Source of the DNA: JAWLHU01 sp049325315
GTDB lineage: Bacteria > Bacillota > Sulfobacillia > Symbiobacteriales > Symbiobacteriaceae
Assembly (NCBI GenBank): GCA_049325315.1
Contig: JBMONB010000150.1
Span: 62,001-126,000 of the forward strand
Length of the DNA: 64,000 nucleotides
Direction: 5' to 3'
The notes under the pieces are model-generated. The model was not told where the DNA came from. It ran no database searches and saw only the letters and a program-made list of their open reading frames with translations. Made by a program: the position numbers and the translations under genes. Positions 44,289 through 53,151 of this stretch are shown here, one piece after another; the stretch's first letter is position 1, and each line of letters opens with the position of its first letter.

Positions 44289-45959
44289 TTGCTTTCTGAT
44301 ATCGAAATTGCCCAGGCGGCCAAAATGGAACCGATTACTGAGGTAGCGAAGCGCATCGGCCTGGAAGGGGACGACCTGGAGCTGTACGGCAAGTACAAGG
44401 CCAAGATCGCCCCGCACGTGTGGGATCGTGTGAAGAACAACCCCGACGGCAAGCTGATCCTCGTCACCGCTATCAGCCCCACCCCGGCCGGCGAGGGCAA
44501 GACCACCGTCACCATCGGCCTCGGCCAGGCGCTCCCGAAGGTTGGCAAGAAGGCCATGATCGCCCTGCGTGAGCCCTCCCTCGGGCCGGCGTTCGGCGTC
44601 AAGGGCGGCGCCGCCGGCGGCGGCTACTCGCAGGTCGTCCCGATGGACGATATCAACCTGCACTTTACTGGCGACTTCCACGCCATCACCTCGGCCAATA
44701 ACCTGCTGTCGGCCATGATCGACAACCACCTGCAGCAGGGCAACAAGCTGAACCTCGACCCGCGCCAGATCACCTTCAAGCGGGTCATGGACATGAACGA
44801 CCGGGCGCTGCGGAATATCCTCGTCGGCATGGGCGGCAAGACCAACGGCGTGCCCCGCCAGGAAGAGTTCATGATCACCCCGGCCTCTGAGATCATGGCC
44901 ACCCTCTGTCTGGCCAGCGACCTCATGGACCTGAAGCGGCGCTGCGGCGAGATCATCGTCGGCTACACCTACGACAACCAGGTGGTCCGGGCGCATCAGC
45001 TGAACGCCCACGGCGCCATGGCGGTCGTGCTGAAGGATGCGATCAAGCCGAACCTGGTCCAGACCCTGGAGCACACCCCGGCCTTCGTCCACGGCGGGCC
45101 CTTCGCCAACATCGCCCACGGCTGCAACACCGTCATGGCCACCAAGCTGGCTCTCAAGCTGGCCGACTACGTGGTGACCGAGGCGGGCTTCGGCGCCGAC
45201 CTGGGCGCTGAGAAGTTCATCGATATCAAGTGCCGGCTGGGCGGCCTGAAGCCCTCGGCTGTGGTCCTGGTTGCCACCATTCGCTCCCTGAAGATGCACG
45301 GCGGCCTGAAGAAGGATGAGCTGACCAAGGAGAACCTGGACGCCCTCCGCAAGGGCGCCGCCAACATGCAGCGCCACCTGCGCAACGTCACCCAGGTCTA
45401 CGGCCTGCCCGCTGTCGTGGCGATCAACCGGTTCCCGGCGGACACCGAGGCGGAGATCGCCCTGATCAAGGAGCTGGCCGAGGAGGCCGGTGGCACCGCC
45501 ATTCTGACCGAGATCTTCGCCAAGGGCGGCGACGGCGGCCTCGCCCTCGCCAGGCACGTGGTGGAGCTGTGCGATGCCCCCAACAACTTCAGCTTCGTCT
45601 ACGAGACCGAGGACACCCTCAAGACGAAGATCGAGAAGGTCGCCACCCGGGTGTACGGCGCCGATGGCGTCGACTTCTCCAAGGAGGCGGAGCGCATGCT
45701 GAAGAAGCTCCAGAAGGAGGGCTTCGGCAGCGCCCCCGTCTGCATCGCCAAGACCCAGTACTCCTTCTCCGACGACCCGAAGCTGCTGGGCGCCCCGACC
45801 GGCTGGCGGCTGACGGTCCGTGAGGTCCGGCCCAGCGCCGGCGCCGGCTTCGTGGTGGCGATCACCGGTGATATCATGACCATGCCCGGCCTGCCGGAGG
45901 TCCCGGCTGCCGAGAAGATCGACATCGACGAAGAAGGCCGCATCTACGGGCTGTTCTAG
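44289..45959 (+). CDS. fhs: Formate-tetrahydrofolate ligase
   Basis: A 556-residue ATP-dependent ligase joining formate to tetrahydrofolate; run backwards, it makes ATP from 10-formyl-tetrahydrofolate. The nucleotide loop is TPAGEGKTTVTIGLGQAL, followed by LREPSLGPAFGVKGGAAGGGYSQVVPMDDINLHFTGDFHAI and TEAGFGADLGAEKF. The start is TTG 44289 with AAGGAGG (44274-44280). The 93-bp leader shows no riboswitch. Placed after fchA it can drain the one-carbon units from histidine and conserve energy. Confidence 0.97.
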   Translation: MLSDIEIAQAAKMEPITEVAKRIGLEGDDLELYGKYKAKIAPHVWDRVKNNPDGKLILVTAISPTPAGEGKTTVTIGLGQALPKVGKKAMIALREPSLGPAFGVKGGAAGGGYSQVVPMDDINLHFTGDFHAITSANNLLSAMIDNHLQQGNKLNLDPRQITFKRVMDMNDRALRNILVGMGGKTNGVPRQEEFMITPASEIMATLCLASDLMDLKRRCGEIIVGYTYDNQVVRAHQLNAHGAMAVVLKDAIKPNLVQTLEHTPAFVHGGPFANIAHGCNTVMATKLALKLADYVVTEAGFGADLGAEKFIDIKCRLGGLKPSAVVLVATIRSLKMHGGLKKDELTKENLDALRKGAANMQRHLRNVTQVYGLPAVVAINRFPADTEAEIALIKELAEEAGGTAILTEIFAKGGDGGLALARHVVELCDAPNNFSFVYETEDTLKTKIEKVATRVYGADGVDFSKEAERMLKKLQKEGFGSAPVCIAKTQYSFSDDPKLLGAPTGWRLTVREVRPSAGAGFVVAITGDIMTMPGLPEVPAAEKIDIDEEGRIYGLF

Positions 45960-45976
45960 GCTACGGTAACGCATTG

Positions 45977-46012
45977 GGCGCTCCCCCTCACCTTGGGGGG
46001 GGGCGCCTTTTT
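45977..46012 (+). terminator. Rho-independent terminator after fhs
   Basis: GGCGCTCCCCC pairs with GGGGG-GGGCGCC (11 bp including one T-G) and is followed by TTTTT (46008-46012). Confidence 0.88.
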
Positions 46013-46025
46013 GCTGCCACGAGGG

Positions 46026-46069
46026 TTGCAGAAACTTAGACTCCAGTCTAAAATTAGACTCCAGTCTAC
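46026..46069 (+). promoter_or_regulatory. tetR promoter with two tandem operators
   Basis: Promoter: TTGCAG (46026-46031), a 17-bp spacer and TAAAAT (46049-46054). Two 16-bp palindromes lie over it: TTAGACTCCAGTCTAA (46036-46051) and TTAGACTCCAGTCTAC (46054-46069), 18 bp apart. This is a classic layout for TetR-family self-repression. Confidence 0.85.
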
Positions 46070-46088
46070 GTTTTTAGGAGGCGGTGCG

Positions 46089-46682
46089 ATGGCGACTGGT
46101 CTGCGCAAGGCGAAGCGGAACCGGGTGCGGCGGGCGCTCTTTGAGGCGGCGATTGCGCTGTTTCAGGACCACGGGTTCGAAGCGGTTTCGGTGGAGGAGA
46201 TCGCAGAGCGGGCTGGCTATAGCCGGGCGACCTTCTTCAACCACTTCCAGACCAAGGAGGGCGTGCTCCGGCACTATGGGGAGCACCTGCGGGAGCAGGT
46301 GGAGGCAGGGCTGCTTCTCCTGGGGGCAGAGACCGGGCCGCTGGAGCGGATCCGCTCGGTGCTCCAGACGATGATGACCGAGGCCGAGCTGCACCGGGAG
46401 GAGGCACGGATCGTCTACCTGTACAGCAGCGGCGATCCGAGCCACCTGGCAAACCCCACTCTGGCCTTGGAACTGCTGACGACCTTCGTGCGGGAGGCCC
46501 AGGAGGCCGGTCTAGCCCGCAGGGACCTGCCGGCCGAGGAGACCGGCTTCCTGGTGGCCGGCATGCTGCAGGTGGCCACGCTGGCAGTGGTGTTGGGAGG
46601 GCGAACGGCCGAGTCGATGGTGGATGTAACCTGGCAGTTTATCCTTGGGGGAGTGCGCGGTGAGGGTAAGATGGCTCCGTGA
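46089..46682 (+). CDS. TetR/AcrR family transcription regulator
   Basis: A 197-residue repressor. The N-terminal helix-turn-helix (about 10-58) reads ALFEAAIALFQDHGFEAVSVEEIAERAGYSRATFFNHFQTKEGVL; the ligand-binding domain is the divergent remainder. ATG 46089 follows AGGAGG (46076-46081). Twin palindromes over its promoter point to autoregulation. It overlaps the broken PEP-synthase-like gene by 23 bp, so that gene was its regulated partner, which would fit an induced drug or metabolite response. Confidence 0.9.
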   Translation: MATGLRKAKRNRVRRALFEAAIALFQDHGFEAVSVEEIAERAGYSRATFFNHFQTKEGVLRHYGEHLREQVEAGLLLLGAETGPLERIRSVLQTMMTEAELHREEARIVYLYSSGDPSHLANPTLALELLTTFVREAQEAGLARRDLPAEETGFLVAGMLQVATLAVVLGGRTAESMVDVTWQFILGGVRGEGKMAP

Positions 46683-48902
46683 GTTCAGACGAGGCGACCT
46701 TTCTCTGGCCGGCGGTAAGGGAGCGAATCTGGGGGAGATGATCGGGCTGGGTCTGCCGGTGCCCGGCGGGCTCGTTGTGACAGCCCCCGCCTACGCCGAG
46801 CAGGTGGCGGGGTGGGGGCTTCAGGCCGCGCTGGAGCGGTTCATGGCCGCCGCCGCCTGGGAGGAGGCGTCCCAGGCGGCGGCGGGGCTGCTGCTTGCGC
46901 ATCCGCTGGATAAGGGGCTGGAAGCCGAGGTGCTGGCCGCCTATCGGGAGATGGGCAGCCCGGCCGTGGCGGTTCGCTCGTCGGCCACGGCGGAAGACCT
47001 GGCCGATGCCTCCTTTGCCGGGCAGCAGGAGACCTTTCTGAACGTGCAGGGCGAGGCGGAGCTGCTGCAGGCGATCCGGCAGTGGTGGGCCTCGCTCTGG
47101 AGCGCACGGGCGCTCCACTACCGGCACCAGCGGTCCATTGACCACGCTGCTGTAGCGATGGCGGTGGTGGTGCAGGAGATGGTCCCGGCGGAGGCGGCGG
47201 GGGTGCTTTTTACGGTGGACCCGGTGGCGCAGCGGGCCGACCGGCTGTAGGTGGAGGCGGCGCCGGGCCTCGGTGAGGCGGTGGTCTCGGGGCAGGTGAC
47301 CGGGGATCTCTATCGGCTCGACCGGGAGAGCCTGGCGTTGGCCGAGTGGGAACTGACCGGGGGCCTGCCGATTTTGGGCGATGAGCAGCTGGCCGACCTG
47401 GCCCGCCTGGCGCTCCGGCTGGAGGCTCACTTTGGCTGCCCGCAAAATGTGGAGTTCGCGCTGGCCAGCGGCAGGCTGTACATACTACAGACCCGCCCTA
47501 TCACCACCCTGACGGCCCAGCCTGATCGGGTTCCGTCGCTGCCAAAAAAGCTGACCCCGTTTCAGCGGGTGATGATGCCGCTGGCGGATGAGCGATACCC
47601 CTGCGCCCCAAAGCCGCTGGACAACTTGCTCTTCGTACGGCTGGTCTCCGCCGGGTCAACGCCCTGACGCAGGGGGGATTCCGGTCGAACCGGGCCCACG
47701 AGGAGGAGCTGCGACAGAGGCTCTGGCACCTGGCCTACCTGATCCCGAACGTCACGCCCACCCTGCGGGCGCTACTGAACCTGGTGGGCGGGACCCGGGA
47801 GGTGCTGGACCGGGACTGGCAGGGCTGGTGGCAGGGCGAGCCCATGCGGCGCCTGCTGGCTGTACTTGTGCCGGTAGACGAGCAGGCCCTGAGCGACCAG
47901 GCGCTGATCGACCGGACCGAGCGGATCGTAGCAACCTGGGAAGAGCTGCTGAACGAGCGGTTCCGGGCCAGCGGCACGATGCTGCTGGAGTCGTGGTTGG
48001 AGCGGCTGGTGGGGCTGGCCGCCGGTCGGAAGCGGGCGACCCTGCTGACCGCCGAGCTGCTGGCAGGCATCGAGACCCGGACCACCGAGGTGAATGAGGC
48101 GCTCTGGGCGCTCTCCCGGGAGGCCCGGCGGTCGACCGAGGTACTGGCGGCGGTGCGTGAGGGCAGGCCGGAGCGGTTGGAGGCCAGCGAGGCCGGCAGG
48201 GCCTTCCTGGGCCAGATGCAGCGCTTCCTGAAGGCGTACGGCCACCGAGAGGGGGCCTGCTGGTATATCTCGCTGCCCTCCTGGCGAAGGGACCCGTCGC
48301 AGGTCTGGCGGATGCTCCGCAGTCTGGTGGAGGCCGAGCAGCCCGCCGAAGGGCGGGTGGAGTGGGAGAAGGTCCGGGACATGGTGGCGCACCGCCTCCG
48401 CTGGCTGCCGCCCTTGCGCCGCCTCTTCCTCTACCTGACCTGGGAGGAGGTCCGGGCCTGGCTGGCCGGGCAGGCCCCGCCGGCGCGTGAGGCGCAGGAA
48501 CTGGTGGCTCGCCGGCGGGCGACCTACCAGGTGGTGAACGGCCGCTGGCAGGCCCGCCTGTTCCGCCCGGCTGCCGCCGGGAGCGAGCTGAAGGGCGTGG
48601 GCGCCAGCCCGGGGGTGGTGCGGGCCCGGGCCCGGGTGATCCGGGACGAGAGCCAGTTCCACCGGCTCCAGCCGGGCGAGGTGCTCTTCTGCAGCTACAC
48701 CAACCCGGCCTAGACCCCGCTCTTCGCCTCGGCTGCGGCGGTGGTGACCGAGACCGGCGGGGCGGGGAGCCATGCGGCGATTGTGGCGCGGGAATATGGG
48801 ATTCCCGCTGTCATGGGGGTGCGCGGCGTGCTCTCCCGTATTCGGGACGGGCAGGAGGTCTTGGTCGACGGGGCTGGCGGGACCGTCAGGTTGGGGAGGT
48901 AG
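46660..48902 (+). pseudogene. Broken PEP synthase / rifampin phosphotransferase-like gene
   Basis: The sequence codes a three-part phosphotransferase of about 745 residues, shorter than full-length family members. The ATP-grasp part has LSLAGGKGANLGEMIGLGLPVPGG and AVRSSATAEDLADASFAGQQETFLNV. The end has the phospho-histidine domain TGGAGSHAAIVAREYGIPAVMG. Three lesions are visible: TAG at 47248 in frame, a frame change near 47640, and TAG at 48711 where the family has Trp (NPA-W-TPLF), a single G-to-A change. Sequence quality between lesions is high, so the loss looks recent. Whether it was PEP synthase or a drug-modifying enzyme is unsure. Confidence 0.85.
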
Positions 48903-48925
48903 CGCTCGCTTGGACACACAGAAAG

Positions 48926-48948
48926 GGAGGTGGGTTTGTCCCACCTCC
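48926..48948. terminator. Hairpin after the pseudogene
   Basis: GGAGGTGGG pairs perfectly with CCCACCTCC over TTTGT. The T tract is weak. Confidence 0.5.
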
Positions 48949-48993
48949 TCATTCGGTTTGTCTCATTCCGGAGAACTCGGCTGAACGGGTGCG

Positions 48994-49152
48994 TTACCCG
49001 CCAAAGAACCAGCCCCGGAACACCCGGAAGAGACCGGGCGGCCAAGATTCCTCAGAGAATGCGCCAACCCCGCTGACTGCCATTACGAAGAAGACCAGGA
49101 GCACGAGTGCAATCAGAAACAGCTTCTGTCTGGTTCTCCTCTTAAGCTTCAT
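48994..49152 (-). CDS. Small membrane or secreted protein, 52 aa
   Basis: A short gene with a clear ribosome site, AAGGGGGAA, 7 bp before ATG 49152. The product starts MKLKRRTRQKLFLIALVLLVFF, a charged start plus one hydrophobic helix (residues 11-27), then FSEESWPPGLFRVFRGWFFGG, rich in Trp, Phe and Gly. It could be a single-pass membrane peptide or be cleaved and secreted. I know no family. It is divergent from the GGDEF gene. Confidence 0.65.
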   Translation of the reverse strand: MKLKRRTRQKLFLIALVLLVFFVMAVSGVGAFSEESWPPGLFRVFRGWFFGG

Positions 49153-49294
49153 CTCTATTCCCCCTTAGAATCCCTTCTACTACCTAATACGGATAAAAAA
49201 GGAAATTTGTTCGAAAACTGGCGACACATGTTCCATGTTCCAGGTATTTGTGGTATTATATGGCTATAAGGTAGATGGTGAGGTGATTCTGGGG

Positions 49295-50488
49295 ATGTGG
49301 GGGCGGCTGTCATTAAGGTTTAAGATCACGCTGCTGGTAACCCTCGTTGTCGGGGTTGGGTCAAGTGTATTTGGACAGGTAGCCTATTCGGGGCTCCGTA
49401 GTGTTCTGACGGAGTCCGTAGCTGTTGGTGCCCAGACAGCATCACTGGTTATTGCCAACACAGTCGATCCCTCTCTCCTTCGTAATGCCCACGCTGAGAC
49501 TGAGGTTGATACAACTGAACTAGATAGTGAGTTAGAGGGGCTAGTTTCCTCAAGCGCAGTAGCCGTTCTACGAGTTGTGGCCATTCAGAATGAAACCCAG
49601 CAGGTGACTGTCATTGCCTCACTCCCCAAAGACAGCCCCGATCACGTTCCGCCAGGAACAGCGCAGAGCATTTATGATAACTTCATCTACGCCAAGGACT
49701 CGCCAGGATTTGCACCCGTCCGGCTAGATCGCCCCGGCTACTACATGGCGTCCTGGGTCCCGATCAAGGACCAGGGTAAAATCATCGGCATGGTGCTGGT
49801 TGCAACCGATCTAGCGAAAATCCAGAAGGTGCTTGAGGGCATCACGGTTGGTATTACAGCCGTCATCCTTCTCATCGTCCTCCTCAGCGGCATCGTCTCC
49901 TACAAGTTCGCCTCCACCTTCGAAAAGACAGCCGTAACCGACGGCCTGATGGGCATCTACAATCACAAGTACTTCAAGCAGCGGCTCGAGGAGGAGGTCG
50001 CCAAGTCCAAACGTTATGGCCAGCAGACCTCCCTCGTCCTCTTCGACATCGACTTCTTCAAGCGGGTCAACGACACATACGGCCACGCCACCGGCGACCT
50101 GGTGCTGAAGCTCATGGCCAAGTGGGTGACCGACATGGTCCGCAACACCGACGTGGTCTGCCGTTATGGCGGTGAGGAGATCGCCTGCATCCTTCCCCAC
50201 ACCAGCATTGCTGGCGCCCAGGAGTTCGCGGAGCGGCTCCGCCTGAAGATCTCCGAGCAGGTGGTGCACGACCCGGAGGAGGACGCCAAGTTCCGGGTGA
50301 CCGTCTCGGTTGGAGTCTCCCAGTGGGAGAAAGGAATGGAGATGATGGACGTAATGAAGGCCGCCGACGCGGCGCTCTATCACTCCAAGCGCACCGGGCG
50401 CAACCGGGTGACCATCTACCAGGAGGAACTGCTGCCGGCGCCGCAGGAGATGGCCTCCAAGCCCGAGCGCACCAAGGACCGGCACTAG
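49295..50488 (+). CDS. Membrane-anchored GGDEF diguanylate cyclase
   Basis: A 397-residue protein with an N-terminal helix, an extracytoplasmic sensing domain of about 150 residues (GYYMASWVPIKDQGKIIGMVLVATDL, resembling a single CACHE domain), a second helix near 180-205, and a GGDEF domain. The active site reads YGGEEIACILP (about 291), an accepted GGEE form. FDIDFFKRVNDTYGHATGDLVL is conserved. ATG 49295 was chosen over an earlier ATG at 49235 because GAGGTGA lies 8 bp upstream. A possible promoter -10 is TATTAT (49254). Confidence 0.87.
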   Translation: MWGRLSLRFKITLLVTLVVGVGSSVFGQVAYSGLRSVLTESVAVGAQTASLVIANTVDPSLLRNAHAETEVDTTELDSELEGLVSSSAVAVLRVVAIQNETQQVTVIASLPKDSPDHVPPGTAQSIYDNFIYAKDSPGFAPVRLDRPGYYMASWVPIKDQGKIIGMVLVATDLAKIQKVLEGITVGITAVILLIVLLSGIVSYKFASTFEKTAVTDGLMGIYNHKYFKQRLEEEVAKSKRYGQQTSLVLFDIDFFKRVNDTYGHATGDLVLKLMAKWVTDMVRNTDVVCRYGGEEIACILPHTSIAGAQEFAERLRLKISEQVVHDPEEDAKFRVTVSVGVSQWEKGMEMMDVMKAADAALYHSKRTGRNRVTIYQEELLPAPQEMASKPERTKDRH

Positions 50489-50510
50489 TACTACCCGCTG
50501 CTCCAGTCTC

Positions 50511-50690
50511 CGTCTACTTTTCGTCTCCGATTGTGACCCGGACCCACGGATTTTTGACGGAGAGCTAGAAAATCTGCCCTGTCCCCAGGGTTTTGGCCCA
50601 TTTGACCCCTCCTCATGCCAGCTAGCGTCAATTTTTCGCCTCCCATTCGGGCATCGACTACCGGATTTTGGACGGAGGCGAGGAAGCCCC
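50511..50690. repeat. Two imperfect 65-nt repeats with hairpin arms
   Basis: Copies at about 50511-50577 and 50626-50690 share CGTC-A-TTTTTCG-CTCC-ATT and ACGGATTTT-GACGGAG. Each begins with a (T)CGYCTCC arm and ends with its complement: TCGCCTCC/GGAGGCGA (8 bp) in copy two, and TCTCC/GGAGA in copy one. They fill the gap between the GGDEF gene and a terminator. No protein frame is convincing. They do not match any riboswitch I know. Confidence 0.6.
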
Positions 50691-50774
50691 CCGGCGCCGG
50701 CCCTAACAGGCTGAAGCGGGCCGGGCCAGCCCCGGCCCAGGCTAAGTGGATGGAGACAGGGTAGCGCAACCACC

Positions 50775-50805
50775 AAAGCCTTCCCACCATTCGGGAAGGC
50801 TTTTT
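50775..50805 (+). terminator. Rho-independent terminator
   Basis: AAAGCCTTCCC pairs perfectly with GGGAAGGCTTT over 7 nt, and the stem runs into TTTTT (50801-50805). It is 287 bp after the GGDEF stop and so may end a separate small RNA containing the repeats. Confidence 0.92.
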
Positions 50806-50923
50806 CGCGCCCATCGCGAACCTTCTGGCTCACCGTCATACTCTTTTGTCATGAAGCCAGCAGGAAACGACTCACCGACGCGGAAGTGGAAGGCTGGCAA
50901 AACAACCCGGGGGATGTGGTACC

Positions 50924-51604
50924 ATGCGTCCTTGGACCTGGGTCAGACGCATCCTGGCCCTCGTGGTGATGGTCGTCTTCACGTTGGGTGTGCTGGCCTC
51001 GCCGGCATTGGCGAAGCGCGGCTTCTCCGGCGCCGGCCGGGGCTTCAGCTCGGGCAGCCGGTCCTTCTCGGTGCCCAAATCTGCCCCGAAGATCCCATCA
51101 CCCTCCCGCTCCTTCTCTAAGCCGAAGGTGACAACGCCAGCGCCTTCGACTTCTCCGTCCCGCTCCTTCTCCACCAAGCCACCGCCTGCCACATCAACCG
51201 ACTCGAAGACGTACACCTCGCCAGACTCCAAGTCGTTTTCCAGCGGGAGCCGGAGCTTCTCGAGCCCGTTTGGCTCCTTCTCCAGCAAGAAGCCGGCAGC
51301 CAGCGGCACATCTACCGCTCCCAACGTGACGACACCGCCCATGGTTTCCTACGACACCAGCAAGACCCGCTACCCCACCATGCCCCCTGTTGTGGTTATG
51401 GGTCCCACCGTCTTTGACCCCTGGTACTACCATGATTACTACTATGGCAGGCCATGGTACTGGCGAATGTGGCACCGTCCCTACTACACCGCCACGGGCG
51501 GCTGGGCGCTCAGCTGGGTTTCGATCGTGGTGGGGCTGGTTGTGCTCTGGTTCGTGCTTGGTGTCCTTAGCTCGATTATCGCCAGGAGGAGGCGCAATCG
51601 CTGA
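50924..51604 (+). CDS. Secreted/membrane protein with SFS low-complexity repeats
   Basis: A 226-residue protein. A signal peptide ends near ASPALAKRGFSG (about 30). A Ser/Phe/Pro/Lys-rich tract of about 90 residues follows, with repeated SRSFS, GSRSF or FSSK units. Then come an aromatic patch (FDPWYYHDYYYGRPWYWRMWHRPYY) and one C-terminal helix (about 198-220) ending in RRRRNR. The middle lies outside with a membrane tail. I know no function. It starts an operon with a 63-aa protein (ATG overlap) and a DUF350 membrane protein. Confidence 0.75.
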   Translation: MRPWTWVRRILALVVMVVFTLGVLASPALAKRGFSGAGRGFSSGSRSFSVPKSAPKIPSPSRSFSKPKVTTPAPSTSPSRSFSTKPPPATSTDSKTYTSPDSKSFSSGSRSFSSPFGSFSSKKPAASGTSTAPNVTTPPMVSYDTSKTRYPTMPPVVVMGPTVFDPWYYHDYYYGRPWYWRMWHRPYYTATGGWALSWVSIVVGLVVLWFVLGVLSSIIARRRRNR

Positions 51605-51795
51605 TGATGATGCTTCAGGGTAAGAAGGTTTGGATCATGCGTGATGCCCAGGGGCCGGACTCCGGCTTCCACGGCGTTGTCGAGCGGGTTGATGGCAAGT
51701 GGATCTTTGTGAAGGTCGAAGACCCCTCCGGGACCACCCTGGGGATCTGGGTCAACACCGACCTGCAGCGTGAGATCTCCATTCTGACTGACTAG
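51604..51795 (+). CDS. Small conserved-looking cytoplasmic protein, 63 aa
   Basis: It starts at ATG 51604, overlapping the previous stop by one base; three ATG codons in a row make the exact start uncertain by two residues. The product (GKKVWIMRDAQGPDSGFHGVVERVDGKWIFVKVED) looks like a small beta-barrel, SH3- or Sm-like fold of unknown function with no membrane segment. It sits in the middle of the SFS-protein/DUF350 operon, so it is probably a cytoplasmic helper of that membrane system. Confidence 0.75.
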   Translation: MMMLQGKKVWIMRDAQGPDSGFHGVVERVDGKWIFVKVEDPSGTTLGIWVNTDLQREISILTD

Positions 51796-51806
51796 GGGGG
51801 TTCACC

Positions 51807-52211
51807 GTGGATCTGACATGGGTCAACCTGGGCTGGACCCTGGCCTTCACGGCCGCCGGCCTGGTCCTGATGTTCATCGGGCTGGTCATCTATGACCTTC
51901 TCGTGCCGTTCAAGCTCTTCGAGGAGGTCCACCACGGCAACGAGGGCGCCGCCTGGCTTGTGGCCGGCTTCCTCATCTCCACCGGGATCATCTTGGGAAG
52001 CGCCTTCTCCATGCACCTGGTCTTCCTCAAGGCGGTTACCTACGGCGCCGTTGGCATTGTGCTGAACTATATCGGCTACTTCGCCTGGGAGTTCGCCACG
52101 CCGAAGTGGTCGCTGAGCGACGCGATTGCCAAGGGTTCCACGGCCGCAGGCAAGGTGATGTTCGGCATCGCCATTGCCATTGGGCTAGTCATCTCAGGTT
52201 CGATGAGCTAA
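51807..52211 (+). CDS. DUF350 membrane protein
   Basis: A 134-residue protein with four hydrophobic helices and the DUF350 pattern: NLGWTLAFTAAGLVLMFIGLVIYDLLVPFKLFEEVHHGNEGAAWLVAGFLISTGIILGSAF. The conserved acidic-polar loop between helices one and two suggests a channel or sensor in the membrane, but no function is established. It follows the small protein by 11 bp behind GGGGGGTT. A terminator closes the operon. Confidence 0.82.
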   Translation: MDLTWVNLGWTLAFTAAGLVLMFIGLVIYDLLVPFKLFEEVHHGNEGAAWLVAGFLISTGIILGSAFSMHLVFLKAVTYGAVGIVLNYIGYFAWEFATPKWSLSDAIAKGSTAAGKVMFGIAIAIGLVISGSMS

Positions 52212-52231
52212 AAGGGTAGCAGGTACGTGGT

Positions 52232-52263
52232 AAGGCCGGGGCGAATTCTAGCCCCGGCCTTTT
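52232..52263 (+). terminator. Rho-independent terminator of the DUF350 operon
   Basis: AAGGCCGGGGC pairs perfectly with GCCCCGGCCTT over 8 nt, ending in TTTT. Confidence 0.88.
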
Positions 52264-52292
52264 CGCATGGTAATGGATGAGGTGAACCCAAG

Positions 52293-53138
52293 ATGTGGAG
52301 GATTCCCTGCGGGCGAAAAACCCTGGAACTGGGTAGCCGGACGCTGATCATGGGCATTCTGAACGTCACGCCGGACTCCTTTTCGGACGGCGGCCGTTTC
52401 ACGGAACTGGACCGGGCCGTGGCCCACGCCCGTGCCATGATCGAGCAAGGGGCGGATATCATCGACATTGGCGGTGAATCGACCCGCCCCGGGCACCGGC
52501 CGGTGGATGCAGCCGAGGAGATGGAGCGGGTGCTGCCGGTGATTCGGGCCGTGCGTTCGGCGGCGCCGGATGTGCTGATCTCGATCGACTCCTACAAGGC
52601 CGCTGTGGCCGAGGCGGCGCTGGAGGCCGGCGCCGACCTGCTGAATGATGTCTGGGGCCTCCAGCGGGACCCCGCCATGGCCCGGGTGGCGGCCCGGCAT
52701 GGCGTGCCGATCGTGGTGATGCACAACCAGGAGGGCACCGCCTACCAGGACCTGATCGGCGACATGCTCGCCTTCTTCCGGCGGTCGCTGGCGATTGCCC
52801 GGGAGGCGGGGCTGGCCGAGGAGCAGGTGATTATCGACCCGGGGATCGGCTTTGGCAAGACGCCGCTGCACAACCTGGAGGTGCTCCAGCGGCTGGCGGA
52901 GTTCAAGGCGCTGGGCCGGCCGGTCTTGCTGGGTACCAGCCGCAAGTCGACCATCGGGAAGGTGCTGGGCGGGCTTCCACCCGAGGAGCGGGTGGAGGGT
53001 ACGGCCGCTACCGTCGCTCTTGGCATCGCCTGCGGGGCGGAGATTGTGCGGGTTCACGATGTGCTTCAGATGAAGCGGGTGGCGATGATGACAGATGCCA
53101 TCGTACGCCCGGGACGCGGCGGGTACGACGGGGCGTAA
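52293..53138 (+). CDS. folP: Dihydropteroate synthase
   Basis: A 281-residue TIM-barrel enzyme condensing 6-hydroxymethyl-dihydropterin diphosphate with p-aminobenzoate in folate synthesis; it is the sulfonamide target. Signatures are MGILNVTPDSFSDGGRF (phosphate loop) and IIDIGGESTRPGHRPV, with DPGIGFGKTPLHN and GTSRKSTIG later. ATG 52293 follows GATGAGGTGA. The next folate enzyme starts 13 bp downstream. Confidence 0.95.
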   Translation: MWRIPCGRKTLELGSRTLIMGILNVTPDSFSDGGRFTELDRAVAHARAMIEQGADIIDIGGESTRPGHRPVDAAEEMERVLPVIRAVRSAAPDVLISIDSYKAAVAEAALEAGADLLNDVWGLQRDPAMARVAARHGVPIVVMHNQEGTAYQDLIGDMLAFFRRSLAIAREAGLAEEQVIIDPGIGFGKTPLHNLEVLQRLAEFKALGRPVLLGTSRKSTIGKVLGGLPPEERVEGTAATVALGIACGAEIVRVHDVLQMKRVAMMTDAIVRPGRGGYDGA

Positions 53139-53151
53139 GGATGTGTGGCGC

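Noticed and set aside
47248..48713. Reading the two TAG codons as pyrrolysine or another recoded residue
   Set aside because: A frame change near 47640 also breaks the gene, no recoding signal is seen, and one TAG replaces a conserved Trp by a single base change. Decay explains all three.
49235..49294. An earlier start for the GGDEF protein
   Set aside because: ATG 49235 lacks a ribosome site and lies within the likely promoter; ATG 49295 has GAGGTGA at ideal distance and begins just before the first helix.
50489..50770. A c-di-GMP riboswitch linked to the GGDEF gene
   Set aside because: The conserved core sequences of the class I and class II types are not found, and the region lies downstream, not upstream, of the gene.
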